A DNA stretch of 64,000 nt from GCA-2746605 sp963704835 (lineage in GTDB: Bacteria > Bacteroidota > Ignavibacteria > Ignavibacteriales > Melioribacteraceae): assembly GCA_963704835.1 (NCBI GenBank), contig CAVPHW010000001.1:124001-188000 (forward strand), in the 5' to 3' direction. Of this stretch, positions 28,439 to 38,043 are shown piece after piece (positions within the stretch are counted from its first letter, which is position 1; every line of letters starts with the position of its first letter). Below the pieces are notes generated by a model that made no database searches, was not told where the DNA came from, and was given only the letters and a program-made list of their open reading frames with translations. The position numbers were made by a program, and so were the translations under genes.

Positions 28439-29368
28439 TTAATTGTCCTTTATTATAATGCTTTTATAGTCAGGTAATTCTGGTCTCACTTTTAGAGCTT
28501 TTTCAATTGTGATTATTACCGATTCACGTTCGGCTCCAGAAAGGGCTAGTCTTGGTGCTCTAACATACTCGGAGCCAATACCAGTATAAACTTCTGCTAA
28601 TTTAATATTCTGTACAAGTTTTGAATTAATGTCTAATTCGAGCAATGGCAAAAACCATCTAAAAATTTCAATTGCTTCTTTTGTTCTTCCAGATTTTGCC
28701 AATCGGTAAATTGCAACGGTTTCTCTAGGAAAAGCGCAAACCAAACCGGCAACCCAACCATCGGCACCCATTATTAGGCTTTCTAAGGCAAGGGTATCAA
28801 CTCCGCACAAAATTTTATATCTATCGCCAAACTTGTTTATCATTCTTGTAACATTGGTTGTATCCCTAGTTGACTCTTTAACAGCATTAATGTTTTCACA
28901 TTCTAATAGTTGATTAAACATCTCAAGTGTTACTGGAATTTTATAATCAATTGGATTGTTATAAATCATAATTGGCAGTGTAGTAGATTTTGCCACAGTT
29001 TTGAAATATTCAACAGTTTCATAGCTGTCTGCGGCATATCTCATTGGCGGCAAAAGCATAAAACCATCAATTCCATTTTGTTCAGCTTCTTTTGCAATTC
29101 TTACAGCTTCGGATGTTGATTGCTCGGCAATATTTAAAATTACTGGAATTTTTCCCCCTACAATTTTTTGGGTTTCTGAAACTAATGTAGATTTTTCATC
29201 AGCAGTTAAGGTTGAAGCTTCACCAAGCGTTCCACCTAAAACAATTCCATCAATACCAGCATCAATTTGCTCAGCCATATTTTTAGCAAAAAGATTCATA
29301 TCAAGCTTGTCGTCTGCTGTAAATTTTGTTGTAATTGCAGGATAAACACCTTTCCAATTAACCTTCAT
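28439..29368 (-). CDS. DHDPS-family pyrroline-4-hydroxy-2-carboxylate deaminase
   Basis: A 309-residue class I aldolase-like enzyme of the dihydrodipicolinate synthase family. GGTLGEASTLTADEKSTL is the substrate-entry motif, IMIYNNPIDYKI carries the catalytic Tyr, and NAVKESTRDTT holds the Schiff-base Lys. In this gene set it is best assigned as the lyase-type deaminase that turns pyrroline-4-hydroxy-2-carboxylate into alpha-ketoglutarate semialdehyde. A true DapA for lysine is the alternative but the operon argues against it. It is the first gene of the run, divergent from the AraC regulator. Confidence 0.88.
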   Translation of the reverse strand: MKVNWKGVYPAITTKFTADDKLDMNLFAKNMAEQIDAGIDGIVLGGTLGEASTLTADEKSTLVSETQKIVGGKIPVILNIAEQSTSEAVRIAKEAEQNGIDGFMLLPPMRYAADSYETVEYFKTVAKSTTLPIMIYNNPIDYKIPVTLEMFNQLLECENINAVKESTRDTTNVTRMINKFGDRYKILCGVDTLALESLIMGADGWVAGLVCAFPRETVAIYRLAKSGRTKEAIEIFRWFLPLLELDINSKLVQNIKLAEVYTGIGSEYVRAPRLALSGAERESVIITIEKALKVRPELPDYKSIIIKDN

Positions 29369-29433
29369 TTTATCTCCAAATATTATTCATGTAGAAAAAA
29401 TACAATTAACCAGACAAAAAGTCTTAATCTAAA

Positions 29434-29460
29434 TTTGCAAAAACTAATACTAATTTTGCA
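29434..29460. promoter_or_regulatory. Two TTTGCA half-sites, 21 bp apart
   Basis: TTTGCA occurs at 29434-29439 and 29455-29460 within AATTTGCA and ATTTTGCA, in direct orientation and two helical turns apart. The pair lies in the 136-base divergent region between the hydroxyproline operon and the AraC gene. Direct half-sites on one DNA face are how AraC-family activators bind, so this is a candidate operator. Confidence 0.4.
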
Positions 29461-29504
29461 CATTATTTATATATTTAGCTTTTATTAGTCAGAATAGTAT
29501 AAAA

Positions 29505-30374
29505 ATGAAAGCATTATCCTTCAAAATACCAAAAACAATTAATGAATCGATTAGGGTTCAGGTTGATCACCAACCATACTTTTACGATAGTTTCCACTAT
29601 CATCCAGAGGTTCAAATCTCTTATATTGTTGAAGGAACCGGGACAAGAATTATAGGCAATAGTATTGGGCGATTTAATAATAATGAGCTTTATGTAATTG
29701 GTTCTAATATTCCGCATATTTTTAAATCAGATAAATCTTATTATGAAAAGGGAACAAAACTTTCACATGCAATTTCTTTTTATTTTACCGAAAATGCGTT
29801 TGGCGAACAATTTTTTAATTTACCTGAAACTAAGGAATTAAAAGAGTTGCTGGGGAATTCAAAAAAAATAGTTTACTTCGAAGGAAGCGCAGCGTTAGAG
29901 ATTAAGAATGAGTTTATGCTAATCACAAAAACTGAAGGATTCGAAAAAATTCAAATGTTTTTAGGCATACTTTATAAAATTGCCAAAATGCATGACCAGA
30001 AACTTTTAAGCAAAACAGCTTATGAGCAAAGAAATACTGAAAAGTATGGCAATAGAATAAATAGCATATTCGATTATGTAATTAATAATTACGAAAAACC
30101 TATCTCCTTAGAAAGAGCTTCGGAGATTGCTAATCTTTCAACAACAGCATTTTGCAGATTTTTTAAGGAGAGAACTAGAAAATCTTTTATGGAATTTGTA
30201 AACGAAGTTAGGGTTGGGGAAGCTTGTAAGTTATTAGCTAATCGAGATCTAAACATATCTCAAGTTTGTTATGAAGTTGGTTTCAATAATATCTCCAACT
30301 TTAATAGAAAGTTTAAAGAGATAATTAATCTAACCCCAAAACAATACAGACACACATTTTCCAGAGAGGATTAG
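29505..30374 (+). CDS. AraC family regulator with cupin sensor
   Basis: A 289-residue regulator. The N-terminal half is a cupin-like sensing domain with FHYHPEVQISYIVEGTG and LYVIGSNIPHIFK. The C-terminal AraC domain has both helix-turn-helix units: LERASEIANLSTTAFCRFFK and ISQVCYEVGFNNISNFNRKFK, ending in LTPKQYR. It is divergent from the hydroxyproline operon and so most likely senses hydroxyproline or an intermediate and activates that operon. Direct evidence for the ligand is absent. Confidence 0.9.
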   Translation: MKALSFKIPKTINESIRVQVDHQPYFYDSFHYHPEVQISYIVEGTGTRIIGNSIGRFNNNELYVIGSNIPHIFKSDKSYYEKGTKLSHAISFYFTENAFGEQFFNLPETKELKELLGNSKKIVYFEGSAALEIKNEFMLITKTEGFEKIQMFLGILYKIAKMHDQKLLSKTAYEQRNTEKYGNRINSIFDYVINNYEKPISLERASEIANLSTTAFCRFFKERTRKSFMEFVNEVRVGEACKLLANRDLNISQVCYEVGFNNISNFNRKFKEIINLTPKQYRHTFSRED

Positions 30375-30398
30375 TATTTAATCAGGTGATCTTTTTAT

Positions 30399-30493
30399 AT
30401 TCTTACTCTTACTTTTTCTCTTACTCTTTCTCTTAATCTTATTCTTAATCTGCTTCTATTAAAAACGAGTATGATTATGAGTAAGAATAAGAT
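30399..30493. repeat. Pyrimidine-rich CTTA repeat tract with inverted repeats
   Basis: About 60 bases of degenerate CTTACT/CTTAAT units follow the AraC stop. ATTCTTACTC (30399-30408) pairs perfectly with GAGTAAGAAT (30479-30488), and ATCTTATTCTTA (30436-30447) pairs perfectly with TAAGAATAAGAT (30482-30493), so two alternative hairpins compete for the same right arm. It may be a low-complexity array, a slipped-strand site or a terminator region for the flanking convergent genes. Confidence 0.5.
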
Positions 30494-30556
30494 CAATAAA
30501 TAACTCAAATATTAATTTGTGGCGCACAGCCTCATGCTTTTTAAGATAAACGTTAC

Positions 30557-31123
30557 TCAATTTAAAACACTAAAGCGTAAAATTTTCTCTCGAAATTTTT
30601 CAAATAAATCAAAACCAATTCCTAAGCCAAGACCTATTAGTGAAGCATATCTGGCATTTATGAATATTGCGGAAAGCGGATCTATGTTTGGACTAGTTGT
30701 TAATAGAACAAGTAAAATTGTGGCGAAGATATTAAATACTCCAAGAAATAATGACAATGCTAATGCTCTAATGAACAAAAGCGAATAGGAGTATTTTTTA
30801 AGAAAGAATAGATATAAGATTAGACTGCTGTATATGCAAATAAAAAATACCAGATCTCGCAGATAATATATTAGTAGTGGTTTTTTACCAAGCAAAATCA
30901 AATTGATAATAAAAAGTAAACCACCTACAAAGCCAGCTTCCTTCTTAGTCCCGTATTTATAAAAACTAAAGAAAATTGCTCCAACCAACCCAAAAGAAGT
31001 TATCTGCAATGCATGGGAGTAAAAATTGAAAATATTAGTACCAAAGAAGATCAATCCAAGAATAATACATATAGAGAATCCTATTATAGAATTAAATGAA
31101 ATGTTTACAATTTTGTTTTTCAT
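30557..31123 (-). CDS. Hypothetical polytopic membrane protein
   Basis: A 188-residue protein with about six hydrophobic segments, short loops and a GLGLGIGFDLFEKFREK sequence near the C-terminus. I do not recognise the family. An internal KYGTKKEAGFVGGLL loop divides two helix sets. It follows another small membrane protein gene (broken, 31153-31594) on the same strand, 29 bases away, so the pair may form a two-component membrane unit. No catalytic motif is visible. Confidence 0.6.
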   Translation of the reverse strand: MKNKIVNISFNSIIGFSICIILGLIFFGTNIFNFYSHALQITSFGLVGAIFFSFYKYGTKKEAGFVGGLLFIINLILLGKKPLLIYYLRDLVFFICIYSSLILYLFFLKKYSYSLLFIRALALSLFLGVFNIFATILLVLLTTSPNIDPLSAIFINARYASLIGLGLGIGFDLFEKFREKILRFSVLN

Positions 31124-31152
31124 GATTCACACTCATTTTTGTTTAGCAAACA

Positions 31153-31594
31153 TTAAAGTTTTCTTAACATATATTTATTTACTATATAAGGCGCAATTAA
31201 AATACAGATTAAAAACAATCCCCAAGTTTTTCCTTCAAGTAGATTGTAATCTGCCAAAAGTTTTTCTAAAGGGTGACCCATAACTAATCCACCAAAAATG
31301 AACTCAAAAAGAATTGTTAGAATAAACCATAATACACCTATCTTAATTGTGTCGATTGAAGTATAAGCAGCTTTGGTTTTTTTTAAGAACAAGTATGTGA
31401 TGCCAATAATGTAGAAAAAGGCGAGTGGTAAAAGTAATGCACGGGCAAGATTTCCATTTAATCCCGTTGCTGGGATAAATATTATTTCTCTGAAGGCTCC
31501 AAAGAAAATAGTAATTATGGCAAAGACTAACCAAATACTAAAAGGATTGAAAATAAATTTTCTTCAATGAATTATTATTAAAAAAAAGGAACAT
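31153..31594 (-). pseudogene. Small membrane protein, one frameshift near its start
   Basis: The clear frame reads GAFREIIFIPATG, then NGNLARALLLPLAFFYII, TYLFLKKTKAAYTSID and GVLWFILTILFEFIFG, ending in IAPYIVNKYMLRKL. No start codon exists in that frame upstream, but an ideal AGGAGG ribosome site precedes ATG 31594 in another frame. Removing one A in GAAAATTTATTTTC near 31560 joins them into 146 residues with four helices. The family is unknown to me. It lies 29 bases upstream of the membrane gene at 30557. Confidence 0.65.
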
Positions 31595-31853
31595 CGAAAT
31601 CCTCCTTTTTATAACTGAAAATTAATATGGTGGAACTCCTGCTTGTCTGACTTTGCAGAACATTCATTGTCCAAAGGTTATAATTTTTTGAACTTTCCAA
31701 TAACATTATCAACATGTCTCATTCAACATGTAATTTTTGTTGCTCATTTAGCATTAAAATTCATAATGAATCTAATAATTATATGAGTAATAATAATAAT
31801 TTGGAAAGCGAAAAACCATTTAGTTGTTATTCAAACAGGATGTTCAATCTTTA

Positions 31854-33395
31854 TTAAACGAATTTAGGAATGGTAAAGGAGAATGTACTTCCTTCCTTTG
31901 GTTTACTAGTAATGCTAATTTGTCCTCCATTTTTTTCAACAAACTCTTTACAGATAATTAGACCTAAACCGGTTCCTGTTTCATTGGAGGTGCCGATGGA
32001 TTTTTGAGAGATACTAATTTTAAAAAGATTTTTTATTGTTTGTGCATCCATTCCTTGTCCGGAATCACTAACACAAATTTTGTGTTGATTTCTGTCATCC
32101 AAATAATCGACATTAATCGAACCACCACTTTTTGTAAATTTTATTGAATTAGTTAGCAAATTTCTTAATACCGTTCTTATCATATCCTGGTCAGCATATG
32201 CAGGCAAATGAGTAACGACATTGTTTGATAAAAGAATATTTTTCTTTTGTGCCATTGGTTTAAAAAATTCAATACTTTCATGAACTAGTGTTTTTAAATC
32301 AATTTGCTCTGGACAATATTCAATTCTACCAGTCTTTGCACTGGCCCAGTGTAATAAATTTTCTAATAGTTGATAAGAGTTTTTAGAAATTTTAATAATA
32401 TTATTTAAATATAATTTTCTTTCATCATCAGATAATTTTTCGTAATCTTTTTCAAGTAGCTCGGCAAATCCCAAAAGAGAAAAAAATGGGTTTTTCAAGT
32501 CATGAGCAATAATTGAAAGAAATTTATCTTTACTTAAATTTAAGTATTGAAGTTCCTTAGCATATTTCTGAATTTTAATATTTGCATTTTTTAAATCAGT
32601 AATATCCCGAGACATACCAACTAGCCCAGACACATTACCTTTGTTATCTAGAACAGGGACCTTAGTTGCAGTAACCCATTTAGACTTCCCATTTGCCAAT
32701 TGTATATATTCTGCTTTTGATATCAAAGATTTTTTCGTTTTAAATAATTTTACTTCATCATTAAAAGCATCTTCTGCATGTTGAGTTCTAAAAAAATCGA
32801 AATCAGTTTTCCCAATCGCCCCATCACAATTATTTACTCCCAACAATTCTGCTTGGGCTTTATTGATTCTGATAAATTTTGAATCCAGATCCTTAAAGTA
32901 AATCGTATCTGGAATATTATCCATCAAGGTCTTTAGCAAATATTTTTCGAGTTCTAATTCCTCTTCATGTTTTCTTTTTTTAGAAATGTCCTTTGCTGTT
33001 ATTAAAATTGACTTGCGGCTATTAATTTCAAAATATTGAATAATTAGTTCAACCGGAATTCTTTTACCCTTCTTTGTTACCAAAGTAGTATCAAGATTGA
33101 TAAAGTTGAGCTGGGTTATGTTGTTAAACTGTTCTTTAAAATTTATCTTTTCGGATTTAGCAAGAAGGTCTTGTATGCAAGTTATTTTAAATTCTTTATT
33201 TGTATATCCATAAAATTTGGAGGCACTATTGTTTACTTCTTTTATTTTTCCGTTCAAGTCCGTAACAAATTTTGCATCACCAGAAACATTAAACAAATTC
33301 TTGTACTTACGCGTAGAATCAGTAAGGCGTTTTATGCGCTTTTCATTTTCGCTAACTTCTTTTGTAAGTTCTAAAACGGTTCTATTTTCTGACAT
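31854..33395 (-). CDS. PAS-PAS sensor histidine kinase (orphan)
   Basis: A 513-residue soluble histidine kinase: an N-terminal coiled coil, PAS one (about 24-135, KNLFNVSGDAKFVTDLNGKI), PAS two (about 150-265, with TIYFKDLDSKFIRINKAQ and GLVGMSRDIT), the HisKA H-box SIIAHDLKNPFFSLLGFA around residue 295, and a full HATPase domain with NLLTNSIKFTKSGG (N-box), DSGQGM (G1) and GTGLGLIICKEF (G2). There are no membrane helices, so it senses a cytoplasmic signal or cofactor in the PAS domains. No response regulator is adjacent. Confidence 0.93.
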   Translation of the reverse strand: MSENRTVLELTKEVSENEKRIKRLTDSTRKYKNLFNVSGDAKFVTDLNGKIKEVNNSASKFYGYTNKEFKITCIQDLLAKSEKINFKEQFNNITQLNFINLDTTLVTKKGKRIPVELIIQYFEINSRKSILITAKDISKKRKHEEELELEKYLLKTLMDNIPDTIYFKDLDSKFIRINKAQAELLGVNNCDGAIGKTDFDFFRTQHAEDAFNDEVKLFKTKKSLISKAEYIQLANGKSKWVTATKVPVLDNKGNVSGLVGMSRDITDLKNANIKIQKYAKELQYLNLSKDKFLSIIAHDLKNPFFSLLGFAELLEKDYEKLSDDERKLYLNNIIKISKNSYQLLENLLHWASAKTGRIEYCPEQIDLKTLVHESIEFFKPMAQKKNILLSNNVVTHLPAYADQDMIRTVLRNLLTNSIKFTKSGGSINVDYLDDRNQHKICVSDSGQGMDAQTIKNLFKISISQKSIGTSNETGTGLGLIICKEFVEKNGGQISITSKPKEGSTFSFTIPKFV

Positions 33396-33586
33396 TATAA
33401 AAAAATTATTTAATTGAATATTATTTGTTACATCATCGGCTCTTTTTGTCTGTTATTTAATGAGTTAGAGGTATAAAAACAATCATACCGTGTGTCTTGT
33501 TTCGGGTTTTATCATTGTCAAGATTTCTTTGATTTTGGAAAGTTTAGGGAAGAGTAATTAGCAAAAAACTTACTTAAGTAAACATG

Positions 33587-34321
33587 CTAAGAATTACAAC
33601 TTAAGCTATTTCTTATATGAAATAAATTATTATGAAGTTTGTGCTGCGATAAACGGGTAACGAAAGGGTTTAATGGGTCGTCATTATTAATTACCAAATC
33701 AGAATTTTTCTTTGGAGTATGTTTTTGGAGATACAATTCTTGGCCCGGAATGTATCTGTCTTGATAAAGTTTCACTACATTATCCGTTCCGCCAAATAAT
33801 TCATTATCTCTAATTATTGCACGCTGCATTGTATTCTCAAATGAGGCATCTATATAAATTTTATAATTCCAATAAGAAAACAAATGCTGGTTGAAAAGAA
33901 AAATACCGTCAAATATCAATATTGAATCCACAGAGGCTTTCTTAAATTCAACTTTTGTTTCTTGGTTGATTTTGAAATTATATACTGATTCTTTGTACTC
34001 CAAATTGCCATTGGGACCAAGTGGATCAATCAAATATTTTTTAATTGAGGAATAGTTATAAGAATCTTCTAAATAACCTTGAGGTGAATATTTCCCTTTT
34101 GTTCTTCTTATTTCAGGTGGATTATGAAAACCATCAATAGTTGTTCTAATAATGTTTCTACCAAATTTTTTAAGTGGCTCGGCAAGTTCATCGGCAAAAG
34201 TAGTTTTGCCTGCGTTACCGGCACCATCTATGCCAACAAGAACCGGATGCGGTAATTCAATTTGGTTTATTATGGTTGCTAATTCAAGAATTAATTCTGT
34301 TCTATTTGGAGAAGTTCGCAT
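33587..34321 (-). CDS. Uridine kinase-like P-loop kinase
   Basis: A 244-residue nucleoside/phosphoribulokinase-family enzyme starting at ATG 34321 (MRTSPNRTELILELA). The Walker A is GIDGAGNAGKTTFADELA; TTIDGFHNPPEIRRTKG is the substrate-binding DxFHxP element, SILIFDGIFLF the Walker B region, and the C-terminal KHTPKKNSDLVINNDDP completes the lid and base. A longer frame to 34402 is open, but its first 27 codons run antisense-free through the end of the upstream MFS gene and are not needed. It starts 4 bases after the corrected MFS stop, suggesting nucleoside uptake and phosphorylation in one operon (inference). Confidence 0.8.
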   Translation of the reverse strand: MRTSPNRTELILELATIINQIELPHPVLVGIDGAGNAGKTTFADELAEPLKKFGRNIIRTTIDGFHNPPEIRRTKGKYSPQGYLEDSYNYSSIKKYLIDPLGPNGNLEYKESVYNFKINQETKVEFKKASVDSILIFDGIFLFNQHLFSYWNYKIYIDASFENTMQRAIIRDNELFGGTDNVVKLYQDRYIPGQELYLQKHTPKKNSDLVINNDDPLNPFVTRLSQHKLHNNLFHIRNSLSCNS

Positions 34322-34325
34322 TTTT

Positions 34326-35509
34326 TTAAGTGATATTATTAGGAGTGAATTTTTTAAAGAAATAGTAAAATCCGGCTGTAATTCCAACAACAAACAACGC
34401 ATCCAATATTAAAACTGATTTTATCCCAATTGTATCATATATGTTCCCAACCAGAATATTGCCAACCGTTATTCCAATTCCGAAATGCGATGCCCAAATT
34501 AACGATTGACCAGTTCCACGAAGTTGTTAGGAATGATATCATGAACATATTCTACTATAGCCACCAATAAAAGCGAAAAACTAAAGCCTTGTCCTAATCC
34601 AATATATATAGCATAAACCGGATCCGTGATACTACTGTATAATCCCATTCTAAGAGCTGTTACAACTAATGAGATAATAATTGAGACTTCAGGACCATAT
34701 TTCTTTACAAATCGATATCCATAAAAGAAAAACGGTATTTCACTTAATGCCTGCACAGAAAAAACAATTCCCACAATATCGTATCCGGCTCCAAGTTCTC
34801 TTAAATAAAGATTGATGAACAAGTAAATGGGTGCGACAGCTATTCCATACACAACAAGTATGAGATAGAAAATTATTAGCGGTTTGTTTTGAAATATAAA
34901 CTTATACTTACTTAATTTTACATGATGCGTTGCAATTTCCGGCACATCATTTTTATATAGCAATAAAACTATCAACATAAAAACTGAAATTACACTTGCA
35001 AAAGTAAAAACTAAATTGATGTTAAAATTTGCGAGTAATAATCCAACAAGATAAGTGCTAATTGCCCAACCAATAGATCCCCAAACTCTCAACTGACCAA
35101 AAGAAGAGCGCTTTTCATTTCTCACAAAAGTAATTGCTAAACTATCGAATAGCGAACCTATTGGCTGAATAAAAGAGGCCAAAATTAATGTGTAAATAAT
35201 TAGCAGAATGTATTGATCGATAAACTGATAGAAAAACAAAAGAGTTGTTGAACCAATTGTTGCAAAAGTAGCAAGTTTCTTTATACCATATTTGTCACCG
35301 AGCATACCAAGCAGTGGAACGAAAATAAAAATTGCGGCTTGATATATTCCTCCAATAATTCCAATTTGAGTTCCTGAAAGCCCTTTGTTTTCTAAATATA
35401 GATTGAGAAAAGCCAGCCATGTACCTTGACTCATATACAAGAACATGAACAACAGAGATAGCAGTATTTCTGATCTTCTTGGTGATTGAGAATTGTTCTT
35501 AAAAATCAA
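34326..35509 (-). pseudogene. MFS transporter (HcaT/nucleoside-symporter type), one frameshift
   Basis: The frame 34499-35509 ends at NNFVELVNR, but the next frame continues with RGTGQSLIWASHFGIGI, then GNILVGNIYDTIGIKS, to a stop at 34326. That is the expected motif (x-R-G-T-G-Q) and last helices of an MFS protein. The break in AACTTCGTGGAAC near 34518 needs one inserted base, giving 394 residues and twelve helices. MYMSQGTWLAFLNLYLEN-like start and GLSGTQIGIIGGIYQ loop are typical of the MFS_1-like/nucleoside:H+ symporter subgroup. It is divergent from the SMP-30 gene. Confidence 0.85.
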
Positions 35510-35563
35510 TTTGTTCTTTTATTTAAAAAGTATTTGTTTAAAAATTGGTTTACAAAGTATAAT

Positions 35564-35587
35564 ATAATTTTGTCTAAACAAAATTAT
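35564..35587. promoter_or_regulatory. Perfect 10-bp inverted repeat in divergent promoter region
   Basis: ATAATTTTGT-CTAA-ACAAAATTAT occupies 35564-35587 in the 227-base region between the divergent MFS and SMP-30 genes. The symmetry and position fit an operator, though a small hairpin cannot be excluded. No T-run follows on either strand, so a terminator is unlikely. Confidence 0.35.
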
Positions 35588-35736
35588 CTAGCAATCATGG
35601 GTTGATTTTTTAAGTACATTTTTTAAATGCGTACTTTAATCCTCAAAATTTTATAGTTTAAATCTAAGTATTATCTTTTCCTTCAAACCATGCATGAGAT
35701 AATGGTAAAATTCTTTAAAATTCGATAGAGGCGATT

Positions 35737-36767
35737 ATGAAAATAACATTGTATATTTTAATTGTTATCACATTTATAATATCTGGCTGCAGTGAAAACT
35801 CTCAAAACAAGATCGATAAAAATTCCACAAACGAAGTTTTGAAAACAATTGGAAGTATTGAAAGAATTGACCCTTTGATAAATAAAATTATTCCGGAAAA
35901 AGCACTAATTGAAGTACTTGCTGATGGTTTTGTGTGGTCAGAAGGACCGGTTTGGATTGAAGAAGGGAAGTTTGTTCTATTTTCTGATGTACCAACAAAT
36001 AAAATATTTAAATGGAAAGAAGGAGAAGGATTAAGTCTCTATTTAAAACCTTCAGGATATACTGGAAAAGATAATTCTTCTGAGGGCTCGAACGGACTTC
36101 TTCTGGATTTCAATAAAAATTTAATATTGTGTCAGCATGGTGATAGAAGAATGGCACGAATGGATTCGCCGGTAAATCTTCCCAAATCACAATTTATAAC
36201 TCTTACTGATAGATTTAACGGAAAAAGATTCAACAGTCCTAATGATGCAGTATACCATAGCAATGGAACTATATATTTTACTGATCCTCCGTATGGACTA
36301 AAGGGGCAAGATGAAGATCCCGAAAAAGAAATTTCTTTTAATGGTGTTTATAAAACAGATAAAAAAGGAAATACCATTACTTCTTGATGACAAACTTACA
36401 AGACCAAATGGTATTGCTTTTTCTTCTGATGAAAAAACGTTATATGTTGCAAACTCAGATCCACAAAACCCCATAATAAAAGCTTATGATCTAAACAAAA
36501 ATGGATTAGCTGAAAACGGAAAGAGTATTCTTTGACACAACCCCATTAATGAAAGAAGGAGTTACCGGATTACCAGATGGAATGAAAGTGAATAAAGACG
36601 GATATCTTTTTGCAACTGGTCCGGGTGGAGTTCTAGTATTGACTCCAGAAGGAAAACATCTTGGGACAATTAAAACTATTGTGGCAACAGCCAATTGTGC
36701 AATTGGTGGAGATGGCTATCTTTACATGACTTCACACATGTATTTAACGAGGGTAAAGCTTTTATGA
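35737..36767 (+). pseudogene. SMP-30/gluconolactonase lipoprotein, two frameshifts
   Basis: Three consecutive frames (35737-36387, 36311-36535, 36549-36767) form one beta-propeller lactonase. The lipobox is FIISGC. Motifs are DGFVWSEGPVWIE (metal Glu), SEGSNGLLLD, RFNGKRFNSPNDAVY (Asn), LTRPNGIAFSSDEKTLYVAN and GLPDGMKVNKDGYLF (Asp). Frameshift one is in GATAAAAAAGG near 36365 (six A for five); two is in GGAAAGAGT near 36524 (three A for two). Repair gives 342 residues with no other stops. It would hydrolyse aldonolactones at the periplasmic face. Confidence 0.9.
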
Positions 36768-36815
36768 TTGCTGATTTTTATTAAAAGATGATCAAATAAA
36801 TAATAGAAAATAAAA

Positions 36816-37979
36816 TTAAGATTTTACAACAAATAAAAAGTAGCCAATAATTATTATTGTTGCAACGGTAGTAATTAGAAATGTTGCAGAAGCTCCAAAT
36901 TGAAACCAGATTAAACCCGCAAAAGAACTCGCTATCATTGTGCAAACACTTTGAAAAGCCGAGTAAGTTCCGATTGCAGTTGCTGTATCTTTATTATCAG
37001 AAATATTGCTAATCCACGCTTTAGAAATTCCCTCTGTTGCAGCAGCATAAATTCCGTAAAGCAAAAATAGTCCAAAGAAAATATAAACGTTATCATTAAC
37101 TGCCATCCCAAAATAAACAACTGCAAATAATGTTAATCCAATAATGAACATTTTCTTTAATCCAATTTTATCTGCAATAATTCCAAGCGGAAATGATGAC
37201 AATGCAAAAATAAGATTGTAAAAAATATAAACTCCAATTACCATTTGATCATTGAGGCCGGCTTGCTTTGCTTTAAGCAATAGAAACACATCAGAGCTGT
37301 TAAAAAGTGTGAAAGCCAAAAGTCCGGCAACAAGTTTTCGGTAATTAGTTGGGCTAGTCTTCCAATATTTTAGAAAAGAGAAAAACGGAGTTACAGTTTT
37401 TTGATTAACAACTTTAGTGCGCTTATCTTTTAAATATAGTGTTGAAAGAATAGCAAGCAATCCCGGAACAAATGCAATGAAGAATAAAGTTTTATAATTT
37501 TCCGGATAGTAATAAAGATAAACCAGTGCAAACGCTGGACCAAGTACCGCACCCAAAGTATCCATTGACCGATGGAAGCCAAAAACTTTTCCCTTAGTAT
37601 GAGGAGTTGCCTCGTCTGAAAGAATTGCATCTCTTGCGCCGGTTCTAATTCCTTTTCCAAAGCGGTCAATTGTGCGGGCAAAGAAAATCCAAATTGGATA
37701 AATAAAAACTGCCATCATTGGTTTGGAAATTGCACTTAACGAATATCCAAGCTGAACAAAAGGAACTCGCTTGCCGGAGTTATCTGAAAGTTTGCCAAAG
37801 TAACCTTTGCTTAATCCGGCAGTGGCTTCAGCAACACCTTCAAGAATCCCAATAAGCAAAACAGAAAAGCCAATTGACTTTAAGTAAATCGGCATAATTG
37901 GATAAAGCATTTCGCTTGCCGTATCGGTAAACAAACTTACAAGTGATAAAATCCAGACGGTTTTTGTTATGTGTTTCAA
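36816..37979 (-). CDS. MFS transporter
   Basis: A 387-residue twelve-helix transporter. Residues LVSLFTDTASEMLYPIMPIYL open the first helix and GILEGVAEATAGLSKGYFGKLSD is the MFS loop 2-3 motif; RFGKGIRTGARDAILSD is the distinctive region of a drug/sugar-phosphate-like MFS subgroup. GFHRSMDTLGAVLGPAFA follows. Substrate unknown. The stop lies 48 bases from the SMP-30 stop in convergent orientation. No companion regulator is present. Confidence 0.9.
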   Translation of the reverse strand: MKHITKTVWILSLVSLFTDTASEMLYPIMPIYLKSIGFSVLLIGILEGVAEATAGLSKGYFGKLSDNSGKRVPFVQLGYSLSAISKPMMAVFIYPIWIFFARTIDRFGKGIRTGARDAILSDEATPHTKGKVFGFHRSMDTLGAVLGPAFALVYLYYYPENYKTLFFIAFVPGLLAILSTLYLKDKRTKVVNQKTVTPFFSFLKYWKTSPTNYRKLVAGLLAFTLFNSSDVFLLLKAKQAGLNDQMVIGVYIFYNLIFALSSFPLGIIADKIGLKKMFIIGLTLFAVVYFGMAVNDNVYIFFGLFLLYGIYAAATEGISKAWISNISDNKDTATAIGTYSAFQSVCTMIASSFAGLIWFQFGASATFLITTVATIIIIGYFLFVVKS

Positions 37980-38043
37980 GATGCGCTATTTTACTCTATA
38001 TTCTAAAAGTGTGCTCAGATTGCATGCAATCTATGCAAAATAT

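Noticed and set aside
31343..31534. 63-codon minus-strand frame
   Set aside because: Out of frame with the membrane protein at 31153-31594 that explains the region, and its translation has no recognisable features.
31720..31752. CAACATG direct repeats with ACATGT palindromes upstream of the histidine kinase 3' end
   Set aside because: Only two short copies seven bases apart; too little to support a regulatory or repeat element.
34322..34402. 27-codon N-terminal extension of the uridine-kinase-like protein
   Set aside because: It overlaps the end of the frame-corrected MFS gene; ATG 34321 gives the normal kinase N-terminus.
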